Origin: Panonychus citri
Taxonomy: Eukaryota; Arthropoda; Arachnida; Trombidiformes; Tetranychidae
DNA length: 64,000 nucleotides
NCBI RefSeq assembly: GCF_014898815.1
Contig: NW_026515506.1
Span: 434,001-498,000 of the forward strand
Direction of reading: 5' to 3'
Part shown: positions 54,782 to 62,366 of the stretch, one piece after another
How positions within the stretch are numbered: the first letter of the stretch is position 1
Layout of the letters: each line of letters begins with the position of its first letter
Notes under the pieces: model-generated
The model's database searches: none
Told to the model about the DNA's origin: nothing
What the model saw: the letters and a program-made list of their open reading frames with translations, nothing else
Translations under genes and position numbers: made by a program

Positions 54782-57700
54782 TATGATTCGTGACCAGTTT
54801 AGGTGATTCTCAGCTTGACCATTTATCAATCTAATTCATTTCAACCTTTCCCCTTTCCTTTTGTCCACTCTAGCAACTTTTACCCTCTCCCTCCCACCCA
54901 TCAGTTGACCTCTTTGCTTGAGCACATTAATATATTTATTTTTTTATTCTTATTGTTAACTGACCATTTAATTAATTAGACTTTAAATTTATTACATTCA
55001 ATTACTTTTTGGTATAACTGTTACTGATTAGCATGGATTAACTCTTGAATTTTTATGCTTAATCTTGGAGATTGTAGCTTATCACCTTAATTTGAGGTCA
55101 CTATTCGAGGTCAGGATCGTTATAAGAAATGTTGAGAATCAAAATGTTATATGCAACAATTTCAGGGAATTTGTAGATTGCAAGGAGAAAAGAATCTTCA
55201 TAGAACTTTGGAACTTTTTATCTCTGGAACAATTCTCCATGTATTAATAATATATAGATGATATTCTCATGGAAAATAATAATATCATTGAATTTGAATG
55301 TGACAAAGGTGACTTTTGGACATCTCTTCCAATGGACAAGTAAATAACGAAGTAGAGTTGAGTAAAATTTTCTTATTCCAATTTTAAAGAAAGAAAATAA
55401 AACCTCTGACAGAATATAACTTGAAAAGAGAGATTCTGAAAGCTCTGAAAGTTCTGAATTTATATATGTATCATGAACTGTCGGGGTCAAGAAACTTGTT
55501 CTGTCCATCCGTTGGTCAAACTGTTCATCTTAATATTATTATTATCAAAGTAAATCAAATGTAATAACATGAAAACTTAAACAATAATAACTTACCCTGG
55601 GTTAGCATTTGATGAAGAAAAATTCAAAAGGAAAATAAATTCTGAACTCACAATGAATCAGATTGAAGTTTATATTGTTTTTTTTTCTCACTCAACTTGA
55701 TCAATATTAGATCATATTTATTTTCTTGCTTTTCTGTTCATGATTACATTTCATCATGAAATTCAACATACAGAACAAAAACAAATTGGAAACATTAAAA
55801 GTCTATGTTATCATCATACAGATCATTCTCATTCATCCAGACACATTATCAAGAATCATCAGAATTGATGATCATGAAGATGATCAATATGGAGAAAAAT
55901 CTAAACAATAGCAACTCAATTTCATGGAGAGAAAATTTTATCCCAATGAAAATAATATTACATAAAGAATAATAGTGATGATAATAATAATAATAGTAAT
56001 ATTAAAGTTCTCAAACATCCAAGAAAAGAATATGATATTTTTTTTTTGAAGTTCTCATCACCCAAGAAGAGCATCACATTTTCATTGGTCATTCTTGGTC
56101 TGTCTTCTCATCATTATGATGCCATCATGATTGTGTCACCATTGTCAACCTGATAATCTTTCAATTACCTGAATACTAGAGTTAATTTTATCCAATTAAA
56201 TGGAAGAGAATATAAATTAAAGTTGAAAAAAGAAGAAAAAAGTTTATTCGATAATAAAAGTGACACCAAATGGGAATCAATATTAATCATGATCCCAGAA
56301 CTTTTCAAGTTAATCTTATTTGTATTATCATCAACTCGAATATAAATAACAAATATTATCTGGTTTGTCATTTATTTTCATTCAAAGTAATTTGATTACA
56401 CAATCATAATAATCACTATCATCATCATCATCATCATCAGGATAATTCTGGGCTACACCTCTTTTTATATCCTCAACTTTTCAAGTCAAACGTTAATGTT
56501 TATCATTATTATCATGATGATTATGATGATGATGATATAGTTTTAGGTCATTAAGGTCAAACGTCAAATGATAAACTAATAGTAAACTGTTGATGATTAT
56601 TTTTTGGTTACCAATGGTTACCAATAAGATTATCATTTCCTTTACTATCATTATTCAGAATCATTTTTATTATTATTATCAACATGATGATTTAGCTTAT
56701 AGACAATTAGTTTGTTTTTTTTGCATCTCTCTCTCTCTCTCACTCATGATAATGATCATGATCATCTTCATCTTCATCTTCATCATTTGATTTGATTTGA
56801 TTTGATTCTCATTTCATTTGGATTAAATCACTTTTCATTCAGAGTCAAAGTAAATCATCAACATCATGAAATAATCATTGAATTAGGCGGATAATAATAT
56901 AAAAGACAGAACTTTTTTCTTCTTCTTCCCATCATGATAATAATCATGATGATAATTCTGTGTTATTATCTCTCTCGCTCTCTCACTTCTTGAGTTTTAT
57001 CTTCCCATTTAATTCCACTCATACTCTTAATTCATTGGATATAATATATACTCTAATAATCATCATGGTGCTTATAATGAGTTGTGATAAAATTCTGATA
57101 GATTCTTAGATTTTGAGTAAACAGAAAGCAAAAAATTATTAACTCAGAATCCTGATGATTTATATCATTTGAAATTCACCATTCAAATGTAAATATCTTA
57201 ATTGTAATTGTCTGTCACTTCTGAACAATTGAACAATAATCATTTCATCAAATTGAACATTGGACGAGATGAAAGTTTCCAATTTCAAGTTAATTTCCGT
57301 TTCCTTCCAATCAAAATATCAAATAACACAAACAAACAAAGAAAAGTCAATCACTGAAATTGACAATCTAAGATAAGATTCAAGGTATTACATGATATAT
57401 GTTATATTAAATGAATCATTATCAATGAAAAATACCTGTAGCTAGACAATTAACTTATTCCGTTAAGTTGATTGTTTCATTTAATATAATATGAATCAAA
57501 TTAGAATGACAATCTTATCTCATATGTATATGATACAATATTGTAGCTGATCAATCAATTGATTGTCCACACGCAACTGATTATCATGATTATTATCTCA
57601 TGCTAATGGAAGGTAAAACTTTATCCAATAATTTCATAGTTTCATCATTATAATTTCATTGATGAAATTGATTCCACCTTGAATAATAGTCTTCATAATG

Positions 57701-58379
57701 AAATCTATTCAGTAATTACTAGATATTAAACTACTGAATCCTCTGTAAGTTAATATTACTATCTCATGAATAGGAATATGAATAAATATGATCAGCATTA
57801 TGTTTCCGTTGATTGTTATTAATTCTGTTTCTTGATGATAATAATAATAATCTTCAATGTGAAAAGCATATGCTGATATATATGACAATCAACTTTGTAT
57901 TGTTATGATTAACTTTGATTATGTTTACAATACTGGTTGATTTATCTTTGATTGATAATCATCCGCCATTTTTAACATTCAGTATTATACTGGTTTCCAT
58001 GATAATCTCATTGATTTACTGATTATTATCATGATAATTGTGTTGATTTCAAGATAATGTTTAAAGATAAACAATTTTCAATTGTTATCGATTATTTATC
58101 ATTTTTGATAATAATCATATTCATCATCATGCTGTCAGTATATTTGTGCTTTCACAATGATTTTTGATTGTTACAATTTAACACAACTATTATCAAGTGA
58201 AAGTTGATAATTGTTATAAACACTGAACAACAATTTAGATTGTGAATGTTACCTCAATCAAATTGAATCAATTTACCAAAGGTGATGATTGATTTTAATC
58301 AATTTCCTCTCATGATCAACTATTATTACTTAGAACTGACAATTTTAAGTGTATTTGTCATTTGAAATAGTAGTAAAAA

Positions 58380-58468
58380 GCAACAATCTAGACCACTTTT
58401 CTCTTTCTTTTTCTCTTTCTTTTTTTACCTTTCTTTTTCTCTTTCTTTTTGGCAACAATCTAGACCAC
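58380..58468 (+). repeat. 17-bp direct repeats flanking a CTTT tract
   Basis: GCAACAATCTAGACCAC is present at 58380-58396 and again at 58452-58468. Between them is a pyrimidine tract made of CTTTTTCTCTTT-like units. The pair sits exactly where the sequence changes from microsatellite-rich DNA to the gene-dense element, so it may mark the left boundary or a boundary rearrangement. Confidence 0.75.
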
Positions 58469-58506
58469 ATTTTGTTTCGTCTCTAAAGACAATAGGTGTC
58501 GTGTAG

Positions 58507-58514
58507 TATATAAG
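58507..58514 (+). promoter_or_regulatory. TATA box before the TBP-like gene
   Basis: TATATAAG. No TCAKT initiator is found about 30 bases downstream, unlike the other promoters in this element. Transcription would be expected to start near 58535-58541, past the ATGs at 58516 and 58531. Confidence 0.4.
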
Positions 58515-58548
58515 TATGTGTCCGAGTGTAATGATGATTAGATTAACA

Positions 58549-58773
58549 ATGGTGTTGACTGAAGATATTGTAGTGAATAATATTGTAATGTCATTTAAAT
58601 TGAGTGATAAGATAGACCGTGTCAAGGTGAAGGAGAGTTTTCCATCAGTTAATTACCCAAAGCGTTTTTCTGGTGGAATATTAAAGTTAGATGGTGGATG
58701 TTTATTGATATTTAATTCTGGAAAGATAAACGTCACTATCGTATCCTTTACTCATGATTTCACGGTTGAGTGA
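58549..58773 (+). CDS. TBP-like protein, single truncated repeat
   Basis: The 74-residue product resembles one half of the TATA-binding protein saddle. Seen directly: an N-terminal strand ending VVNNIVMSFKL, then a Lys/Val-rich helix region, then YPKRFSGGILKL, then LLIFNSGKINVTI. This order of NIV strand, P-K-R-F turn and L-I-F-x-S-G-K strand pair is the TBP repeat signature; the F, S-G-K and P-x-x-F positions are those that shape the DNA-binding face. The final helix of the repeat is missing: the last ten codons (VSFTHDFTVE) are encoded by the first unit of the 120-bp array, so the gene was truncated or capped by that array. The start at 58549 is chosen because in-frame ATGs at 58516 and 58531 lie too close to the TATA box at 58507. 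It may bind DNA or be a relic. Host TBP has two such repeats; this has one. Confidence 0.6.
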   Translation: MVLTEDIVVNNIVMSFKLSDKIDRVKVKESFPSVNYPKRFSGGILKLDGGCLLIFNSGKINVTIVSFTHDFTVE

Positions 58774-59267
58774 TTCCAGCACCGCTGGAATATGACGGAA
58801 GAGTTTAGAGTCAATTAAATGAACTTGATGTAACATAATTAAGAGGCCCATGTCTTAGTCATATCCTTTACTCTTGATTTCACGGTTGAGTGATTCCAGC
58901 ACCGCTGGAATACAAGGGAAGAGTTTAGAGTCAATTAAATGAACTTAATGTAACATCATCAAGAGGCCAATGTCTTAGTCATATCCTTTACTCTTGATTT
59001 CACGGTTGAGTGATTCCAGCACCGCTGGAATATTAGGGAAGAGTTTAGAGTCAATTAAATGAACTTAATGTAACATCATCAAGAGGCCCAAGTCTTAGTC
59101 ATATCCTTTACTCTTGATTTCACGGTTGAGTGATTCCAGCACTGGAATACAGGAAAGAGTTTAGAGTCAATTAAATGAACTTAATGTAACATCATCAAGA
59201 GGCCCAAGTCTTAGTCATATCCTTTACCCTTGATTTCATGGTTGAGTGATTCCAGCACCGCTGGAAT
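58741..59267 (+). repeat. 120-bp tandem array with hairpin in each unit
   Basis: Units start at 58741, 58861, 58981, 59101 and 59217, giving periods of 120, 120, 120 and 116 with a partial fifth unit. Units differ at only a few bases. Each carries the inverted repeat ATTCCAGC-ACC-GCTGGAAT, at 58773-58791, 58893-58911, 59013-59031, 59133-59148 and 59249-59267. In unit four the loop is deleted but complementarity is kept (ATTCCAG-CA-CTGGAAT). The layout recalls palindrome-bearing repeats that act as enhancers or replication origins in large insect DNA viruses. Function here is inferred, not shown. Confidence 0.95.
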
Positions 59268-59432
59268 TTTCATGTGAGAGTTAATTAGATGAATTGTCGG
59301 TCTTTGTATCATACTTGTAATAATTGTCTTACCCAATAGATAATTATTTCCGTTTTGGACTAAGAATGGTGTAGACAAACTCTTCAGAGATGAAACGCTA
59401 GAGCTGAGAGTTGAGGGAGCAAGGCTCACGGG
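59268..59432 (+). other. Intergenic leader before first initiator-type promoter
   Basis: No frame beyond a repeat-derived minus-strand shadow. It ends in GGGAGCAAGGCTCACGGG directly before the TATA box and probably carries upstream promoter elements. Confidence 0.5.
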
Positions 59433-59468
59433 TATAAATAGATTGAATAGAAAAGTCTTCAGTCAGTC
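59433..59468 (+). promoter_or_regulatory. Core promoter 1 (TATA + TCAGTC initiator)
   Basis: TATAAATA at 59433-59440 and TCAGTC at 59463-59468, with the initiator A at 59465, 32 bases after the first T of the TATA box. An overlapping TCAGTC at 59459 gives an alternative start. This matches the arthropod TATA/TCAKT core promoter. Confidence 0.75.
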
Positions 59469-59589
59469 TCGATCAGTCTCCAGTTGCTGCTCTTTCTTTT
59501 GTTTGTTTACAAGTCTTTTTTCATCTCAATCTTTTTTACTCTGTTGAAATTTGGTGGATAACACGACCAAGAGATACAAGGTAAATTAC

Positions 59590-59869
59590 ATGAATATTGT
59601 TTGTACGATTCCTGTTGATAATTCATCTCCAAGTTTAGATTATCCTTTAAATTTTGCCGACTTTAGTTTTTCAGTAAGTGACTTTTCAGCTATTTACAAT
59701 CAAGAGATCAAGAGAAAAATTGAGTGCATCAGCTGTTTCTTTTGATTCCATAACTCGATCCATCAAAGTGAATAATCGTTTGTTTTACGATTCATTGGAA
59801 GAAGCAGACGTTAATCTTGTTGAAGACATTTTCAAACATTTTAACAACAGGATTTACCTATTGAGATGA
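59590..59869 (+). CDS. Broken small gene, possibly TBP-like half
   Basis: Two overlapping frames appear to be one gene. The first runs from ATG 59590 (MNIVCTIPVDNSS...) to a TGA at 59743-59745. The second, without an ATG, covers 59678-59869 and ends with a predicted strand and an amphipathic helix (SLEEADVNLVEDIFKHFNNR). A single indel in the overlap 59678-59745 would connect them; alternatively GTAAGT at 59674 could be a splice donor. The NIVCTI start and strand-then-helix end are compatible with a diverged TBP-type half, but the Pro-Arg-Phe and Ser-Gly-Lys signatures are absent, so this is only a suggestion. It lies about 125 bases downstream of promoter 1. The stop overlaps the next gene's start as ATGA. 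Confidence 0.35.
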
Positions 59870-60279
59870 AAATCATCACTAAAACGATAAAAACAGTCTC
59901 CAGAGGTAAGGGAGCTTTGGTTCCAACAAAGGATATTAAGCCGAAAAAACCAGAACCAAAAAGGAAACTCAAAATTTGTTATTGTAAATTGTATTTACAA
60001 ACATTGAAAAAAATTCATTTAAAAGCCGAAACAAAAATCTTTAATTGTAAACAATGTTTCAAGATGATAAATGATCAACATATTCTTGGTCATTTGAAAT
60101 CAAATGAAATCGAATGTTCAATTGATTGTGATGATTTCACTGATGTAAAAATTTGGTTCATCAAGTGTAATCATCTCAAATTGATAATGAAAAATTGTAA
60201 AAATCACTCCAATTTTATGGAGTCGATGAAGAAAAAAATTTCTTTACAAAACACTCTTTTGAATAAAATTTCAAATTAA
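59866..60279 (+). CDS. Basic Cys/His protein, hypothetical
   Basis: A 137-residue protein. Residues about 23-37 are strongly basic with Lys/Pro clusters (KPKKPEPKRKLK), a plausible nuclear localisation signal. Residues about 58-85 hold Cys-x2-Cys followed by spaced His and Cys (FNCKQCFKMINDQHILGH), which could bind zinc. Further Cys/His residues follow to about residue 115. No membrane segment is seen. The start is a true ATG overlapping the upstream stop (ATGA), a compact arrangement that implies coupled or leaky translation. It has no TATA promoter of its own. I do not recognise a family; a DNA- or RNA-binding accessory protein of the element is the simplest guess. Confidence 0.55.
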   Translation: MKIITKTIKTVSRGKGALVPTKDIKPKKPEPKRKLKICYCKLYLQTLKKIHLKAETKIFNCKQCFKMINDQHILGHLKSNEIECSIDCDDFTDVKIWFIKCNHLKLIMKNCKNHSNFMESMKKKISLQNTLLNKISN

Positions 60280-60313
60280 ACTTGAATTATTTCTGTCTTT
60301 TTATTTTCTCAAG

Positions 60314-61193
60314 ATGAATAAAAACATTTCACCGATAATGGAGAATTGGCCATCAAAGATGCTCAACTGTCTAAAACTTTATCAAACGATGAAGCTTGAG
60401 TTACACCGAATGATGACCTGTATTGACTTGACGGACGGGACTTGGTTGACGGCAGTTAGAGACGGATTTTTCCGTTTTGATAATTCGAATTATTTACAAT
60501 GTTTTTGTTGTGGGCTACAGGTTTCAATTGACCTTCTACATAAAGACATTGTTCATTATCACGCAATCTTCAGCCCTAAATGTAGTTTTGTTCTCAAGAG
60601 AGAACCTAATCTAATTCTTCGGGTCGAAAGCCGATATTCATCGGTATGGTGATCCAAAGATTCTTGCTGATAGAGATGGTGAAACGAGACTTTGCCTTCC
60701 GATTTCATCCATCAATCAGACTCAAGATGATGAGATTCTACAAATATTTTCTGAAAAGAAAATTCTTAACCCAGAAAAGATATTTCAGCTCTATCAGCTT
60801 AGAGCAAATAGAATCTTTTCATTCGCTGGATGCAGTTTGAACATAAAGTATAAAAATTGGTTTGTCGAATCTGGTTTTTTCTGGACTGGGTCCAACAGAG
60901 TTGTACAATGTGCATTTTGTCGATTGGCTATTGATGGAAAACTCAAGAACCACCCAAGCGAGATTCATAATGAGTTGTCACCTGATTGCCCGTACATTGA
61001 AGAGGAAAGATTTCTTGTTGAAAGGCATCTTTGTTGTGTTTGCTTGGTACAAACTCATCAAGTATTGTATTTACCATGTAATCATCTTGCTGTATGTGTT
61101 TCTTGTGACAATACATTGAGTAGACTTGGTCAAGAGAATTGTCCAATCTGTAGAACAGGAATCGATGGCCGTATCAAAGTAATCAAACCTTAA
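60314..61193 (+). CDS. IAP-like protein (BIR-BIR-RING), in two frames
   Basis: Inhibitor-of-apoptosis architecture: two zinc-binding BIR domains, then a C-terminal RING. The first frame (60314-60652, ATG start) has BIR1 with Cys63-x2-Cys66-x16-His83-x6-Cys90, the exact family spacing; the usual Trp before the central His is absent. The second frame (open 60615-61193) has BIR2, Cys-x2-Cys-x15-His-x6-Cys from 60909, and a complete RING from 61032: Cys-x2-Cys-x11-Cys-x-His-x3-Cys-x2-Cys-x11-Cys-x2-Cys. The frames overlap at 60615-60652, so one indel or a recoding event separates them; an assembly error is possible. IAPs of this layout bind caspases or their activators and act as ubiquitin ligases; viruses of arthropods carry them to block host cell death. 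Whether this copy is active cannot be told. An AATAAA follows the stop. Confidence 0.8.
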
Positions 61194-61209
61194 TGATTTG
61201 TATTAATTG

Positions 61210-61215
61210 AATAAA
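61210..61215 (+). terminator. Polyadenylation signal after the IAP-like gene
   Basis: AATAAA 16 bases after the TAA stop; it would end the promoter 1 transcript. Confidence 0.6.
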
Positions 61216-61378
61216 TATAATCAATGAGTAAAATTCTGTTTCTTTTAATTATTCACGGTATCGGAAAGATAGTCAAGTGTAAACAGGACCAGGTGATTGA
61301 GCTCTTATAGTTAATCAGGTAATTATCTTCAATCTTGAAGAAAAGGAAGATAAAGTGGGTTGGGCTTTTCTTTTAGGG

Positions 61379-61414
61379 TATAAATATGAAGCCTCTTGAA
61401 CAGAAATCTCATTC
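61379..61414 (+). promoter_or_regulatory. Core promoter 2 (TATA + TCATTC initiator)
   Basis: TATAAATA at 61379-61386 and TCATTC at 61409-61414, with A at 61411, 32 bases from the first T of the TATA box. This gives a 34-nt leader for the PC4-like gene. Confidence 0.75.
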
Positions 61415-61444
61415 GAGATTCAAACTTCCAACAACTAACTTGAA

Positions 61445-61945
61445 ATGGCTTCCAATGATATTCCTGACTCACCTGCTTCACCAGAACCACCTCAAGTTGT
61501 TCAACCTTCGGGACGAGCATCAACAAGTTTTGAGGATCGTTTTCAACAACTACTTTGTGTTGAACTTTCTCCGAAACTTTGGTTAACTGTTCAACGAGCA
61601 AAATCTTCAAATGGTGCTACATATATTGATCTTCGTCGTCGAATGGAAAGAGTAATCAATGGAGCTAAAACTCAAATACCAACTAAACTTGGTTTGTTTC
61701 TCCGTTACAACGAATACGACATGTTGAAACAAAAGTTGGTGAATCCTCCAGGAGATTTTGAATTGGCTTTGAATAATGGAAGACAAATTACTGGAAGATA
61801 TCATGGTCGTTTTTTGGAGATACACTTGAAAGCTGGACACAAGGAGTCAAAGATTGGACTTGATTTAAATGAAATTGGTAAAATTGTTTCCCATTCAATT
61901 CCCAATCATATTTTTGCTGCAATGCAAGAAATAATTTGGGAATAA
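61445..61945 (+). CDS. PC4-like single-strand DNA-binding protein, two halves
   Basis: A 166-residue protein. After a Pro/Ser-rich tail (about 1-30), residues 43-98 follow the PC4/p15 coactivator pattern: a strand (KLWLTVQRAK), GATYIDLRRRM, then IPTKLGLFLRYNEYDML, matching the family's strand, I-D-I-R, P-x-K-x-G-I-x-L and aromatic helix order. Residues 112-166 look like a second, more diverged copy (GRYHGRFLEIHLKAG, then KIGLDLNEIGKIV and a helix). PC4 proteins normally dimerise through one such domain; a tandem fusion could act as a built-in dimer. PC4 relatives bind melted DNA in transcription and replication. The ATG is 34 nt after initiator 2 and in good context. AATAAA overlaps the stop (61941-61946), with another at 62007. 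Confidence 0.6.
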   Translation: MASNDIPDSPASPEPPQVVQPSGRASTSFEDRFQQLLCVELSPKLWLTVQRAKSSNGATYIDLRRRMERVINGAKTQIPTKLGLFLRYNEYDMLKQKLVNPPGDFELALNNGRQITGRYHGRFLEIHLKAGHKESKIGLDLNEIGKIVSHSIPNHIFAAMQEIIWE

Positions 61946-62006
61946 ACTATTTTACTTTTTATTTATCATGTAATCTCTTTTATGTATCTCATTATATCTT
62001 TGGTGG

Positions 62007-62012
62007 AATAAA
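62007..62012 (+). terminator. Polyadenylation signal after the PC4-like gene
   Basis: AATAAA 61 bases past the stop codon; a second AATAAA overlaps the stop itself at 61941-61946. Confidence 0.55.
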
Positions 62013-62129
62013 AAAAGCTGAGCTCACTTAATTAACCAGTTTCATCCTTTGATCAAAACCTGATTTTCAACAAATATAATAGACTTGGGTTTTCTAGGTG
62101 AGGGAGATAGTTTGTGCTCCCTAATTGAG

Positions 62130-62165
62130 TATAAAAGCTGAGATTTTCTTGTTTTAATCTCATTT
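62130..62165 (+). promoter_or_regulatory. Core promoter 3 (TATA + TCATTT initiator)
   Basis: TATAAAAG at 62130-62137 and TCATTT at 62160-62165, with A at 62162, again 32 bases from the first T. It predicts a 28-nt leader for the small membrane peptide. Confidence 0.7.
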
Positions 62166-62189
62166 ATGATACCAATTATTTAGTTAACA

Positions 62190-62297
62190 ATGATTCTTTT
62201 ATCAATTGTTACAATTTCATTATTAGTACTCATTCTTCTTGTCCTTAGAATTATATTTATTGATATGGAAAAGATGAATAATCTCAAGTTAGCTTGA
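62190..62297 (+). CDS. 35-residue single-pass membrane peptide
   Basis: ATG at 62190, TGA at 62295-62297. Residues 2-25 are almost all Leu, Ile, Val, Ser and Thr (LLSIVTISLLVLILLVLRII), a convincing transmembrane helix, followed by a short charged tail (DMEKMNNLKLA). It lies 28 nt downstream of core promoter 3, and no longer competing frame exists there, which argues that it is expressed. Small membrane proteins of this size are common in DNA viruses as envelope, fusion-aid or pore-like proteins, but nothing in the sequence tells which. No Cys or other motif is present. Alternatively, promoter 3 may serve only as an upstream start for the polymerase gene 70 nt later. Confidence 0.5.
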   Translation: MILLSIVTISLLVLILLVLRIIFIDMEKMNNLKLA

Positions 62298-62330
62298 GAC
62301 ATGCGTACTAAGACTCAGTAAGATTGACTA

Positions 62331-62366
62331 TATAAGCCCAGTTACTTTCTCAATGGAGTCTCAATC
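62331..62366 (+). promoter_or_regulatory. Core promoter 4 (TATA + TCAATC) before polymerase
   Basis: TATAAG at 62331-62336 (within TATATAAG from 62329) and TCAATC at 62361-62366, with A at 62363. The distance is again 32 bases. It would leave only four bases before the polymerase ATG. The initiator is a weaker match (TCAAT, not TCAKT). Confidence 0.5.

Larger units (their letters stand above)
46921..58379. other. Non-coding, microsatellite-rich
   Basis: No gene is supported. Tracts include (TGG)n at 48675-48695, (GA)n at 49418-49454 and 52282-52308, and (GAT)n at 53786-53808. A 13-bp-arm hairpin lies at 54754-54781. The patch 55065-55400 is less repetitive and may be a distant member of the dispersed family (TGACTTTTGGACATC near 55310, compare TGACTTTTGAACGTC at 46759), without a supported gene. 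Confidence 0.65.
59581..60313 (+). other. Candidate 733-nt intron leading to the IAP-like gene
   Basis: AAG|GTAAAT at 59578-59586 looks like a 5' splice site and the pyrimidine-rich TTTTTATTTTCTCAAG ends at 60313, directly before the IAP ATG. Splicing would remove the two intervening small genes and give the IAP frame the 5' leader of promoter 1. Inference only; no branch point was tested. Confidence 0.35.

Noticed and set aside
58741..59267. CRISPR-like regular array
   Set aside because: Units are head-to-tail 120-bp copies with no unique spacers, in a eukaryotic setting; this is a tandem repeat.
59211..59429. 72-residue minus-strand frame over the end of the hairpin array
   Set aside because: Its C-terminal part is array sequence and it overlaps promoter DNA of the opposite strand; no domain.
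60862..61146. Alternative frames on both strands over the BIR2-RING segment
   Set aside because: The zinc ligands of BIR2 and RING occur in the main frame only; the others are shadows.
61329..61840. Minus-strand frames opposite the PC4-like gene
   Set aside because: Shadows of the + strand gene, without promoter or domain.
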